DNA of 64,000 bases, taken from assembly GCA_022760335.1 (NCBI GenBank), contig JALEGE010000205.1, forward strand, positions 37,386 through 101,385, written 5' to 3'. Origin of the DNA: Hyphomonadaceae bacterium. Lineage in GTDB: Bacteria > Pseudomonadota > Alphaproteobacteria > Caulobacterales > Hyphomonadaceae. Of the stretch, positions 9,080-16,937 are shown in pieces. Made by a program: the position numbers and the translations under genes. The stretch's first letter is position 1, and each line of letters opens with the position of its first letter. The notes beneath the pieces are model-generated. The model was not told the DNA's origin. It searched no databases and saw only the letters and a program-made list of their open reading frames with translations.

Positions 9080-10405
9080 ATGAGTGATGATGAATCCGAG
9101 CCGCAGGAACCGGCCGTCGAGTTGGACTGGTCTGTCTGGGAACCGGGTGCTGATCTGCCAAGTTCAGCAGTGGAGCACGTCCCATTTCTGGAGACGGCGC
9201 GCGAGAGTCAACGTCCGCCGCAGGGGGAATGGCGCAATTGGCTGTTCCTGGGCGGGCGCGGCTCCGGCAAGACACGGGCCGGGGCGGAGTGGATCTGCTT
9301 TTCGGTCCGTCATGGCGGCACGCGGCGCGGGGCGCTGGTGGGCAGCACGCTAAGTGAAGTGCGCGAGGTGATGATTGACGGGCCGTCCGGCATTCGCGCC
9401 GTGGCGACACCGCCTGGCGAGGAGATGCCGGCTTATGAAGTTACCCGCCGGCGGGTCGTATTTCCCAATGGCGCAGAACTGTACGCTTTTTCTGCGGCCG
9501 ATCCGGAAAGTCTGCGCGGGCCGCAATTCGAAGCGGCCTGGTGTGATGAACTTGCAGCCTGGCCGGCTGCCGGTGCGGCCTGGGACATGCTGCAACTGGG
9601 GCTGCGTCTTGGGTCGCAGCCACGTGCCATGGCCACGACCACGCCAAAGCCAAGCAAACTGATCAAGCGCCTGGTGGCCGAGCCGATCACGGCGGTCACG
9701 CGCTCCACCACACAGGAGAATGCCGCTCATCTCGCGCCGGGCTTCATGGCGGTGATGCGCAGCCAGTATGGTTATGGCGCGTTGGCCCAGCAGGAGCTTG
9801 ATGGCGAGATTGTCGAGCCGACCGAAGGCGCGCTCTGGACGCTTTCCATGCTCAACAAATGCCGTGCCAGTGAGGCGCCGGAACGGTTCGAGGATCTGCT
9901 TGTGGCCATCGACCCGCCGGTAGGGGCCGGACCACGCGCGGATGCATGCGGGATCGTGGCCGTCGGGCGGGCGAGAATGCCTGGTTATCCCGAACACTGT
10001 TTCGTGCTCGCCGATGCCAGTGTACGTGGCTTGAAACCGCTCGATTGGGCTGGCCGGGCCGTGGCGCTGTGCAATGAAGTGGGCGCCGTGGCGATCGTGG
10101 CAGAGGCCAATCAGGGTGGAGAGATGGTCCGCGAAGTTCTGGAATTGGCCGGGGCGAAGATGCCGGTGCGGCTGGTGCACGCCAAGGTCGATAAGCGTGG
10201 GCGCGCCCTGCCGGTGGCCACGCTCTATGCTCGTGGGCGGGTGCGCCATGTCGGGCAGTTCGAAGAGCTGGAAAGCGAGATGATGCGCTTTGGAACATCG
10301 GCCATGTCAGGCTCGCCAGACCGGCTCGATGCGTTGGTCTGGGCGGTCTGGGCGCTGATGATTGATGGCCGGGGCGGACGCGATCCACGCCTCAGGCGGC
10401 TCTAG
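9080..10405 (+). CDS. GTA terminase large subunit (g2)
   Basis: 441 aa. Terminase_6-type ATPase with a Walker A motif FLGGRGSGKTRAG near residues 56-68, a Walker B-like AAWCDELAAWPA near residue 155, and a C-terminal RNase H-fold nuclease region whose acidic residues include AIDPP (about 275) and VAEANQGGEMV. It drives DNA packaging into GTA heads; GTA terminases cut host DNA with little sequence preference (family knowledge). It is the first structural gene of the cluster: I see no g1-like small terminase between it and the sigma factor. Its TAG stop overlaps, in the palindrome CTAG, the TAG stop of the convergent 143-aa gene. Confidence 0.93.
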   Translation: MSDDESEPQEPAVELDWSVWEPGADLPSSAVEHVPFLETARESQRPPQGEWRNWLFLGGRGSGKTRAGAEWICFSVRHGGTRRGALVGSTLSEVREVMIDGPSGIRAVATPPGEEMPAYEVTRRRVVFPNGAELYAFSAADPESLRGPQFEAAWCDELAAWPAAGAAWDMLQLGLRLGSQPRAMATTTPKPSKLIKRLVAEPITAVTRSTTQENAAHLAPGFMAVMRSQYGYGALAQQELDGEIVEPTEGALWTLSMLNKCRASEAPERFEDLLVAIDPPVGAGPRADACGIVAVGRARMPGYPEHCFVLADASVRGLKPLDWAGRAVALCNEVGAVAIVAEANQGGEMVREVLELAGAKMPVRLVHAKVDKRGRALPVATLYARGRVRHVGQFEELESEMMRFGTSAMSGSPDRLDALVWAVWALMIDGRGGRDPRLRRL

Positions 10406-10833
10406 CGGCCGGTGCGGAAGGCCTTGCGGCCGATATAGGGATTGGCCTTGGGGGCCTGAGCTTCCGCATTTTCAGGCTCAGATGAGCCCTCGGGTTCAGG
10501 TGCTTTCCAATCGGAGCTCAGCACGGTGCGGATATGCGTGAGTGCCATGGAAGCAGTCTTGATCTCGTCCGCATCGACATCCGGGTCGACCCGTCTGGCC
10601 AGCATCTTCATATGGTGGGCCGACAGGGCATCGAGCGTTTTGGCAAAGACATCCTCGCCGAGCGTATTGCGCAGGCGCAGAATGTCTTCCCGTGTCTGCT
10701 TGCCGGCATTGACCTGTTTCTTGGCGAGCTTGATCGCTGCAGATGACCAGTCGCGCGCGGGGATTCCGGAGAACACATCCGGCGTGTTCACAATGGTTTC
10801 CAGGACGGCACGGCCATCGACAGTCAGGCTCAT
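10402..10833 (-). CDS. Uncharacterised 143-aa protein, partner of the ParA-like ATPase
   Basis: I do not recognise a named family. The protein is soluble. Residues 1-105 look helical and charged (AIKLAKKQVNAGKQTREDILRL), and the last 40 residues are rich in Pro, Glu and Ser, so probably disordered, ending in a basic AFRTGR. Its ATG overlaps the stop of the upstream ParA-like gene by four bases (ATGA), so the two are co-translated and probably act together; a ParA cargo or partner is a reasonable guess, but nothing in the sequence proves it. The gene sits in reverse orientation inside the GTA cluster and its stop overlaps that of the terminase. Confidence 0.75.
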   Translation of the reverse strand: MSLTVDGRAVLETIVNTPDVFSGIPARDWSSAAIKLAKKQVNAGKQTREDILRLRNTLGEDVFAKTLDALSAHHMKMLARRVDPDVDADEIKTASMALTHIRTVLSSDWKAPEPEGSSEPENAEAQAPKANPYIGRKAFRTGR

Positions 10834-11714
10834 TTCAACAGCTCCACGAGTTCCTTGTGCAGGGCGTCCAGGGTGCCCAATGCTTCACCCGGCCATTTTT
10901 GTGCCAGGGTCGGTGCATGGCCAAGCTCGATCGGGTTGACCGCGAAATCCGGTGTCGCCGGGATAATCGTGCTCAGCATGGCATAATCCGTATCGCCGCC
11001 CTCGGCGCCTTCTGCCATAGCATTTAAGACGATTCTCTGATGCGCGCTGTTGGTGAAGCGTGTGGCGAGCACATAAGGCAGGCCATCGCCGGAATCCCGG
11101 TTCAGTTGCGGCAACACATCACCGATGAAGAGATCCAGACCCAACGTCGACATGAAGTCCGGAATGGTCGGCACGATCAGAAGGTCCGAGGCTGCAAGCA
11201 CTGTTTCGGTCATGGCCGAGATGCCTGGCGGGCAGTCGCACAGGATAATATCGAATTCCTTGCGCAGATGCTCCAGGTCCGCTGTCAGCCTGTTGCCGAC
11301 GCGGCCTTCAATGGCGTGCATCGAAAAGCCCTGCGATGTCAGCTCATAAATCAGCGAACGCTCGGTGCGGCGCAGGCCGGGCGAGCAGGCGACCAGCGAG
11401 ATATCGAGCGTACGGCCCGTATGCGTGACATCACTGGCGCGCGGGGTGACGAATTCCGACAGGCGCATCATGCGCTCGCCAAAGAAATTCTCGTCGAGAT
11501 AATCCGTGACTGTCTTGTGGCTGGCAATTGCTTCGTAAAGGCGCTCATCGCCGCCGCGCCCGAACACGATCATTGAGGCATTGGCCTGCATATCGAGATC
11601 GACCACCAGTGTGCGCCGGCCTTCGGCGGCGAAAGCTTCAGCCAGGCTGACGCAGGTTGTGGTCTTGCCGACCCCTCCCTTGGAATTGGCAATAGAAATG
11701 ATCTTTCCGGACAT
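10830..11714 (-). CDS. ParA/MinD-type ATPase embedded in the GTA cluster
   Basis: 294 aa. Deviant Walker A IANSKGGVGKTTTCVSLAEA (residues 7-26) with the signature lysine, Walker A' VVDLDMQANAS (about 38-48) and Walker B FDIILCDCPPGIS (about 155-167) identify a ParA-family (AAA_31) ATPase, which forms ATP dimers on DNA or membrane to position cargo. It differs from MipZ, whose N-terminal region reads quite differently, and there is no parB or parS nearby, so it is an orphan ParA rather than the chromosome segregation locus. A GAGGA site precedes the ATG. It is divergent from the portal operon and co-translated with the 143-aa gene. Confidence 0.9.
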   Translation of the reverse strand: MSGKIISIANSKGGVGKTTTCVSLAEAFAAEGRRTLVVDLDMQANASMIVFGRGGDERLYEAIASHKTVTDYLDENFFGERMMRLSEFVTPRASDVTHTGRTLDISLVACSPGLRRTERSLIYELTSQGFSMHAIEGRVGNRLTADLEHLRKEFDIILCDCPPGISAMTETVLAASDLLIVPTIPDFMSTLGLDLFIGDVLPQLNRDSGDGLPYVLATRFTNSAHQRIVLNAMAEGAEGGDTDYAMLSTIIPATPDFAVNPIELGHAPTLAQKWPGEALGTLDALHKELVELLK

Positions 11715-11866
11715 TCTTCCTCTCCGACCAAGCCCTCGCAGAGGCGGTGCGATAACCGGCTTTCCGCTGGGTGACTAGCGCCACTGTAGCAAAGATTGCG
11801 GAAAACGAAGGGGCTTTCCATGATTTTAAACGCTTAAACTTCTGAAAGATTGGGGGTTTTCGAAGA

Positions 11867-11880
11867 ACAATCCGACTGGG
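11867..11880 (+). promoter_or_regulatory. GTA motif copy 2, upstream of portal operon
   Basis: ACAATCCGACTGGG, identical over 14 bases to the copy in front of the terminase. It lies in the 228-base divergent region between the ParA-like gene and the portal gene, 62 bases before the portal ATG. It is followed by the inverted repeat CCGCGCT/AGCGCGG (11888-11894 and 11933-11939). The second copy would restore expression of the downstream structural genes, which the reverse cassette cuts off from the terminase promoter. Confidence 0.6.
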
Positions 11881-11942
11881 AATTGTGCCGCGCTAAAAAC
11901 ACTCATCGTCGAAAAATCCAGAAAACAGACGGAGCGCGGTCC

Positions 11943-13082
11943 ATGGTTTGGCCTTTTCCTGCGCGCAGCGAGTCAAAGACTGCTGGCGTGCCTCTCGTTG
12001 CCCTGGCCCAGCTCGGGTCGCCAAGATGGGGGCCGCGCAGCCCGGCGGCACTAACCCGCGATGGTTATCTCGAAAACGCGGTGGCCTATCGCTGTGTACG
12101 CATGGTGGCAGAAGCCGCCGCCAGCGTGCCGCTGCGCACTGAAGATGAAGGCCTGGCCAGCCTGCTCGCCCGTCCACTTCCGGATATGGATGGCACCAGC
12201 CTGCTGCAGAGCTTGCACGCGCATCTCCAGATCACTGGCAATGCCTATCTCGAAGCCGTCAGCCTGGCCGATGATGAACCGCCCGGCGCGCTCTTTGTGC
12301 TGCGCCCGGACCGGATGAAGGCCAATACCGGTTTCAATGGCTGGATCGAGGGCTGGACCTATGAGGTGGGCCGCACCAAACGCGCCATTCAACGCAGTGA
12401 CGATGGCTGGCTGCCCGTCCTGCATTTCAAACTCTTCAATCCGGGTGATGATATTTACGGCCTCTCGCCGCTCGCCCCGGCGCGCAAGGCGCTGGACATG
12501 CACAATGCCGGCGCGGACTGGCAAAAGGCGCTGATCGACAATTCCGCCCGGCCCTCCGGTGCGCTGGTCTATGGCCAGGACGGCGCGCGGATGACCGATG
12601 AACAATTCTCGCGTCTGAAGGACGAGTTGGAAAGCGCCCATACTGGCTTTGCCAATGCCGGCCGGCCCCTGCTGCTCGAAGGTGGGCTCGATTGGAAACC
12701 CATGTCGCTGTCACCCGCCGACATGGACTTCCGCGAGGCGCGCAACACCGCGGCGCGCGAAATCGCGCTGGCCTTTGGTGTGCCACCCATGTTGCTGGGT
12801 ATTCCCGGCGACAACACGTATTCGAATTATCGCGAGGCCAATGCGGCCTTCTGGAAGATGACCGTCCTGCCGCTGGCCCAGCGTGTGGCCTCGGCGCTGT
12901 CGAACTGGCTCGTCCCGCGCTTTCCCTCTGCGGGCCCGGTCACCTGCTGTGTCGACAGCGTTCCCGCACTGGCCGGTGAGCGCGCTGATCTCTTTGCCAA
13001 GCTGGATCAGGCGAGCTTCCTGACCGAAGCGGAAAAGCGCAGCCTCGCCGGCCTCGCGCCGCGCTCTGGAGGTCCGGCATGA
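11943..13082 (+). CDS. GTA portal protein (g3), HK97 family
   Basis: 379 aa from the ATG at 11943 (MVWPFPARS), which has a GGAG ten bases upstream; the longer frame from 11850 would start before the regulatory motif and is unlikely. HK97-type portal features include NAVAYRCVRMVAEAAASVPL near the N-terminus, the SPLAPARKALDMHNAGADWQKALIDN helix region, and AREIALAFGVPPMLLGIPGDNTYSNYREA, the conserved portal signature. It forms the dodecameric ring through which DNA enters the head. It overlaps the next gene by four bases (ATGA), starting a tightly coupled string of genes. Confidence 0.93.
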   Translation: MVWPFPARSESKTAGVPLVALAQLGSPRWGPRSPAALTRDGYLENAVAYRCVRMVAEAAASVPLRTEDEGLASLLARPLPDMDGTSLLQSLHAHLQITGNAYLEAVSLADDEPPGALFVLRPDRMKANTGFNGWIEGWTYEVGRTKRAIQRSDDGWLPVLHFKLFNPGDDIYGLSPLAPARKALDMHNAGADWQKALIDNSARPSGALVYGQDGARMTDEQFSRLKDELESAHTGFANAGRPLLLEGGLDWKPMSLSPADMDFREARNTAAREIALAFGVPPMLLGIPGDNTYSNYREANAAFWKMTVLPLAQRVASALSNWLVPRFPSAGPVTCCVDSVPALAGERADLFAKLDQASFLTEAEKRSLAGLAPRSGGPA

Positions 13083-13321
13083 CTGCGGCCTTGCCAGGCC
13101 CAGAGCGCCGGCTGACTTATGGTGTGATCATTACACTCGTCGTGCAATTTGCGGCGGGATTCATGTGGGCCGGCAGTGCGGGCGAGCGGCTGGAGAATGT
13201 CGAGGCAAGCTTGGCTGTTACGAGGACAGACCATGTGCGTCTTGCGCGGGTGGAAACCAAGATCGAGGCGATCAGCGCCCAGCTCGACCGGATCGAACAT
13301 CGCCTGGAGTCCCAGGAATGA
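13079..13321 (+). CDS. Small GTA membrane/coiled-coil protein (g3.5-like)
   Basis: 80 aa with one membrane segment (about residues 14-33, YGVIITLVVQFAAGFMWAG) followed by a heptad-rich helix (LARVETKIEAISAQLDRIEHRLESQ) that should form a coiled coil. A small protein of this kind sits between portal and protease in other alphaproteobacterial GTA clusters and is usually called orfg3.5; its function is unknown. It overlaps both neighbours by four bases (ATGA at each end), so it is certainly translated with them. Confidence 0.8.
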   Translation: MTAALPGPERRLTYGVIITLVVQFAAGFMWAGSAGERLENVEASLAVTRTDHVRLARVETKIEAISAQLDRIEHRLESQE

Positions 13322-13731
13322 CCGGCCCGCTGCTGATCGAAGGGTACGCTGCCCTGAATGACCTGCCGGATCAGGTTGGCGACCGCATTCGCGCCGGGGC
13401 TTTCTCGCGCAGCCTCCGTGGTGGCGGCGGTGGCATCCCGATGCTGCTACAGCACAAGTCCGGCGCCATTGCCGGGCGGTGGACGCGCATTGTCGAGACA
13501 GGCGTTGGGCTGATGGTGCGCGGCCTTGTCGAGGCGCCCGGAGCGCTCGCCCTTATCAATTCAGGCCTGGATGGCCTGTCCATCGGGTTTCGCCCGCGTC
13601 TTGCCCGACCCCTGGTTGGCGGCGGGCGCGACCTCATCGACCTCGACCTGGTCGAGATTTCCCTTGTCGCTCATCCGATGCAGCCGGCGGCGAGGTTCAA
13701 GGTGCCGGGGCTCAATCGAGCCGCGGCCTAA
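13318..13731 (+). CDS. GTA prohead protease (g4), HK97 U35 family
   Basis: 137 aa from the ATG overlapping the previous stop. The fold begins LLIEGYAALNDLPDQVGDRI; the catalytic His is in MLLQHKSGAIAGRW (about residue 44) and the nucleophilic Ser in GLDGLSIGFRP (about residue 84), the standard HK97 prohead protease pattern. It removes the scaffolding delta domain of the capsid protein during head maturation. The short length is similar to other GTA proteases, which lack long C-terminal extensions. Confidence 0.92.
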   Translation: MTGPLLIEGYAALNDLPDQVGDRIRAGAFSRSLRGGGGGIPMLLQHKSGAIAGRWTRIVETGVGLMVRGLVEAPGALALINSGLDGLSIGFRPRLARPLVGGGRDLIDLDLVEISLVAHPMQPAARFKVPGLNRAAA

Positions 13732-13758
13732 TCGCTGCCCCTGGTCCAAGGAGACACC

Positions 13759-14940
13759 ATGACCACCGAAACCAAGATGGCCCGCCCCGGATCGGGGTCG
13801 GGCGACGCTGACCTCATGGCCGCGTTCGAGGCCTACAAGCAGGCCAATGATGCGCGCCTGAGCGAAATCGAAACGCGCGGAAAGGCCGATCCGCTCACCG
13901 ATGAACGCCTCGCGCGCATCGACCGGCGGCTAGAAGCGCTCAGCCTGAAATCGGCCACGCCGGCTGTCTCGGCCACCACGCCGAAAGCTGACACCGCACA
14001 GACTGAAGCCTGGCAACGCTATCTGCGCACGGGCGATGAAAGCGGGATTTCCCGCCTGGATACCAAGTCGCTCAACACGGGCGATGATGCCCAGGGCGGC
14101 TATGTTGCTCCGCCAGAGCTTGACCGTCTGATCGAGGCTCGCCTGCAGGTGGCTTCGCCTATGCGCTCGATTGCGACGGTGCGCCAGACTTCTGCGGGTG
14201 CCTACAAGAAACCAGTTGGTCTCGGCGCAGCGGCGACCTGGGGCGATGAAACCACCGCCCGCGACACACCAACCACGGCGCCGACGCTCGCCCTGCTCGA
14301 CTTCCCTGTGGGCGAACTCTACGCCATGCCGGCGGCCACGCAGACCATCCTGGAAGACACCTATGCCGACATCGATGCCTGGCTGGCCGATGAGGTCGAG
14401 ATCGCCTTTTCCGCCCAGGAAAGTGCGGCCTTCGTTAGCGGCGATGGCGATGGCAAGCCCAAGGGCTTCCTCGACTACACCATCGTCGCCGATGCCTCCC
14501 ACACCTGGGGCTCGATCGGCTCTGTGGCCGGCGACTTCACGCTCGATGATCCGGCCGACCAGTTGATCGACTTGATCTATGCGCCGAAATCCCAGTTCCG
14601 CGCCAATGGCCGCTTTGTGATGAACCGCCGCACGGTCTCGGCGGTGCGCAAGCTGAAGGACACTGATGGCCGATATATCTGGCAGCCCGGCTCGGGCGGT
14701 GATGCGGCCACCATCTTCGGTTATCCGGTCACCGAGATCGAAGACATGCCGGACATCGCCGCGACCAATGCCGCCATTGCCTTCGGTGATTTCCGCCGCG
14801 GCTATCTCATCGTCGACCGCCAGGGCTCCCGCGTCCTGCGCGACCCCTTCTCTTCGAAGCCTTACGTCCTGTTCTACACCTCCAAGCGTGTGGGCGGCGG
14901 CGTGCAGAACTTCGACGCCATCAAGGTGATGGTCTTCTAG
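13759..14940 (+). CDS. GTA major capsid protein (g5), HK97 fold
   Basis: 393 aa with a good AGGAG site before the ATG. Residues 1-100 form a charged, helical delta domain expected to act as scaffold and be cleaved; the mature capsid probably begins near the LNTGDDAQGGYVAPPEL region (about residue 110). The rest shows the HK97 pattern including a TWGDETTARDTPTTAP loop, DIDAWLADEVEIAFSAQESAAFVSGDG and the C-terminal DPFSSKPYVLFYTSKRVGGGVQN. It builds the small GTA head. A strong hairpin follows the stop. Confidence 0.95.
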   Translation: MTTETKMARPGSGSGDADLMAAFEAYKQANDARLSEIETRGKADPLTDERLARIDRRLEALSLKSATPAVSATTPKADTAQTEAWQRYLRTGDESGISRLDTKSLNTGDDAQGGYVAPPELDRLIEARLQVASPMRSIATVRQTSAGAYKKPVGLGAAATWGDETTARDTPTTAPTLALLDFPVGELYAMPAATQTILEDTYADIDAWLADEVEIAFSAQESAAFVSGDGDGKPKGFLDYTIVADASHTWGSIGSVAGDFTLDDPADQLIDLIYAPKSQFRANGRFVMNRRTVSAVRKLKDTDGRYIWQPGSGGDAATIFGYPVTEIEDMPDIAATNAAIAFGDFRRGYLIVDRQGSRVLRDPFSSKPYVLFYTSKRVGGGVQNFDAIKVMVF

Positions 14941-14963
14941 ATCCCCGAGACCACCCACCTTGC

Positions 14964-14998
14964 GCGGGGCCCGGTTCCTCCCCCTGTCCGGGCCCCGC
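14964..14998 (+). terminator. Terminator-like hairpin between capsid and tail genes
   Basis: The arms GCGGGGCCCGG (14964-14974) and CCGGGCCCCGC (14988-14998) form a perfect 11-bp GC-rich stem with a 13-base loop, followed by the T-rich run ATTCCTTTTCTT. This resembles an intrinsic terminator, but all following genes clearly belong to the same cluster. It is therefore best read as a partial terminator that raises capsid expression over tail expression, or as a target for an antiterminator. Confidence 0.65.
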
Positions 14999-15037
14999 AT
15001 TCCTTTTCTTCCGCGCCTTTTTCGAGAGGACATGCCC

Positions 15038-15598
15038 ATGACCCTGACGGTGATCACACCGCCAGCCACCCCGCCTGTGGCGCTCGCCGAGATGAAAGCC
15101 TTCCTGCGCATCGGCCATGACAGCGAGGATACGCTGGTGGCAGACCTGACAGAGGCCGCGACCGGGCAGGTCGAGGGCCTGCTCGGTAAGGTGCTCGTCA
15201 CGCGCACGCTGGAGCGCTGTTACCAGGCCTGGCCACCGACCCTGAGCGGGCGCGGCGCGCATTTGCGGCCTGGTCCGGTCTCGGCGCTGACCAGTGTGAC
15301 TGTCCTTGATGCAGATGATGTCGGCGAGGATGTCACCTCGCGGTTCAAGCTGGATTGCGGGCGGTTGAGACTGCGGCCCTGGAGTTTTGCGCCCGCGATC
15401 CCCGCGGGTGGATTGGTGAAGGTGCGCTTTGAGGCCGGTTATGGTGCGGCCAGTGCGGTGCCGGCAGATCTTATCCTCGCGGTTCAACGCATGGCCCAGG
15501 AGACCTATCGCTCCGCCGAGTTCGGCGATGGCCGGAGCCCTGGGGTGCCGCGTGATGTGGAAGGCCTGCTCGCGGCGTATCGGGAAATCCGGCTATGA
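15038..15598 (+). CDS. GTA head-tail adaptor (g6, gp6-like connector)
   Basis: 186 aa from the second of two ATGs, which has GAGAGGA at proper distance; the first ATG (15032) is too close to that site. The N-terminus TPPATPPVALAEMKAFLRI is typical of phiE125 gp8/HK97 gp6-type connectors, with a C-terminal helix pair LILAVQRMAQETYRSAEFG. It should sit on the portal ring and join head to tail. It overlaps the next gene by four bases (ATGA), leaving no room for g7, the stopper found at this place in Rhodobacter GTA. Confidence 0.88.
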   Translation: MTLTVITPPATPPVALAEMKAFLRIGHDSEDTLVADLTEAATGQVEGLLGKVLVTRTLERCYQAWPPTLSGRGAHLRPGPVSALTSVTVLDADDVGEDVTSRFKLDCGRLRLRPWSFAPAIPAGGLVKVRFEAGYGAASAVPADLILAVQRMAQETYRSAEFGDGRSPGVPRDVEGLLAAYREIRL

Positions 15599-16020
15599 GC
15601 GGCCTGCCTGTCACTGCCGAGCGCGATGTGGCAAGCGCGATGCTGGCCGCGCTGCGCACCGATCCTGGCGTGATCGCCGCGTTTGGATCGCCGCCGCGAA
15701 TTTTTGACGATGAGACTCGCCGCGCGCCATACCCGTTTGCCATACTGGAGCGCCATGAGAGCGAACCAGCAGGTGCGAGCCTGAGCGAAGGCCAGGTCCA
15801 CCGCCTGACATTCACTACCGCTTCGCGCGCTGGTGGGCGCTTGGCCGCAAAAACACTGATCGGGGCGTTGCGCCGCGCAGCGGAGGGGGCAGATCTCAGC
15901 CTCACCGGCCAGCGCGTTGTGCTGATTCAGGCTGTCTATGCCGATGTGGTGCGCACATCCGACCGCGCCAGTTTTCGCGGCTTGCTCCGTATCCGGATTA
16001 TAACAGAGGAGGCGGCGTGA
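15595..16020 (+). CDS. GTA tail terminator (g8, DUF3168)
   Basis: 141 aa. DUF3168 features include AERDVASAMLAALRTDPGVIAAFG at the N-terminus, PYPFAILERHESEPAG and a beta-rich second half ending RGLLRIRIITEEAA. Proteins of this family cap the proximal end of the tail tube and attach it to the head connector. The start overlaps the g6 stop (ATGA) and the stop overlaps the g9 start. Confidence 0.88.
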   Translation: MSGLPVTAERDVASAMLAALRTDPGVIAAFGSPPRIFDDETRRAPYPFAILERHESEPAGASLSEGQVHRLTFTTASRAGGRLAAKTLIGALRRAAEGADLSLTGQRVVLIQAVYADVVRTSDRASFRGLLRIRIITEEAA

Positions 16021-16430
16021 TGGCTGGCCAGAAGGGACGCGACGTCCTTATTCGCATTGCAGACGGGCAGGGCGGGTATGAGACCCTTGCCGGCATCCGC
16101 ACCACAAAACTGGAGCTTTCCGCCTCGCGCGTGGATGCGACCAGCGCCGACAGCGCCGAGGCCTGGCGCGAACTGATGACCGCAGCGGGCACCAAGTCTG
16201 CGCGCATCAGCGGCGCGGGCGTGTTCAAGGATGCCACCAGCGATATTCGTATGCGGACCGTCTTTTTCGGGGCGGAGACCCCGGACTGGCAGTTTGTGGT
16301 GCCCGATCTTGGCACGATTTCCGGGCCCTTCATGATCAGCGCGCTGAGCTGGTCGGGTCGCCATGATGGCGAAGCCGAATTTGCCGTGATGCTGGAAAGC
16401 GCCGGCCAGATCCAGTTCGCGGCGGCCTGA
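16020..16430 (+). CDS. GTA major tail tube protein (g9, TP901-1 type)
   Basis: 136 aa. The start ATG at 16020 is preferred over the in-frame GTG three bases earlier because GAGGAGG stands seven bases before it. MAGQKGRDVLIRIADGQGGYETLAGIRTTKLELSA matches the TP901-1 major tail protein family, which forms stacked hexamers of the tail tube. The start overlaps the g8 stop and the stop overlaps the g10 start by one base. Confidence 0.92.
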   Translation: MAGQKGRDVLIRIADGQGGYETLAGIRTTKLELSASRVDATSADSAEAWRELMTAAGTKSARISGAGVFKDATSDIRMRTVFFGAETPDWQFVVPDLGTISGPFMISALSWSGRHDGEAEFAVMLESAGQIQFAAA

Positions 16431-16729
16431 TGGCAAACCCCGTGCGAGGTGAAGTGGCCGTTCAGATCGGTGAGGTGGACGCATGTCTTTGCCTCACGCT
16501 CGGCGCTTTGGCGGAGATCCAGTCCGCGCTGGAGGCGCATACACTGGGGGAGATTGCTGCGCGCCTTGCGAAGGCGTCTCCGGCAGACATGATGGCAGTT
16601 CTGGCGGCGCTGCTGCGTGGCGGTGGTCATGGTGATCTGGCCGGGCAGTTGGCAAACCTGCCCGTATCGCCAGCCATGGCCGCGCGCTGGATTACCGAAG
16701 CGTTCGAGGCGGCGGTCGATGCGCGCTGA
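16430..16729 (+). CDS. GTA tail assembly chaperone (g10, GTA_gp10 family)
   Basis: 99 aa with a beta-rich N-terminus RGEVAVQIGEVDACLCLTLGALAEIQSAL, the GTA gp10 / Phage_TAC_11 pattern, followed by helices. It is expected to be a cytoplasmic tail assembly chaperone acting with the next gene on the tape measure protein, and absent from finished particles. It overlaps g10.1 by 11 bases in another frame, an arrangement that could allow coupled translation. Confidence 0.85.
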   Translation: MANPVRGEVAVQIGEVDACLCLTLGALAEIQSALEAHTLGEIAARLAKASPADMMAVLAALLRGGGHGDLAGQLANLPVSPAMAARWITEAFEAAVDAR

Positions 16730-16937
16730 GCCGATCCCGTGGGGCGCGATGTTGCGCGCGGCCCTGCGCCTCGGCCCCACGCCAGGAGCCTTTTGGGCGT
16801 TGTCACTGAAAGAGTGGATCTGGCTCAGCCAGTCCCCGGAAACCCCCGGCCAGCTTGACCGGCAGGGCGCGGCCGCACTGCGCGCCCGATTGAGAGATTT
16901 CGACAAGGGAGACCCATCCGATGGCGGACAATCCTGA
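16719..16937 (+). CDS. GTA second tail assembly chaperone (g10.1, Phage_TAC_6)
   Basis: 72 aa starting MRAEPIPWGAMLRAALRLGPTPG, then FWALSLKEWIWLSQ; the W..ML..A...LG..P..FW.LS..E pattern is that of Phage_TAC_6 proteins encoded between gp10 and the tape measure gene in GTA clusters. The start lies within the end of g10 and the stop 17 bases inside g11, so all three are coupled. Confidence 0.85.
   Translation: MRAEPIPWGAMLRAALRLGPTPGAFWALSLKEWIWLSQSPETPGQLDRQGAAALRARLRDFDKGDPSDGGQS

Noticed and set aside
9350-10249. 299-aa open frame on the minus strand
   Set aside because: It is the complement of the terminase gene, whose motifs are clear; the translation shows no domain.
10830-11714. MipZ or chromosomal ParA
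   Set aside because: N-terminal motif differs from MipZ, and no parB, parS or division genes are nearby.
13930-15207. 425-aa open frame on the minus strand
   Set aside because: Shadow of the capsid and adaptor genes in GC-rich DNA; Arg/Gly-rich with no recognisable fold and it runs through the capsid hairpin.
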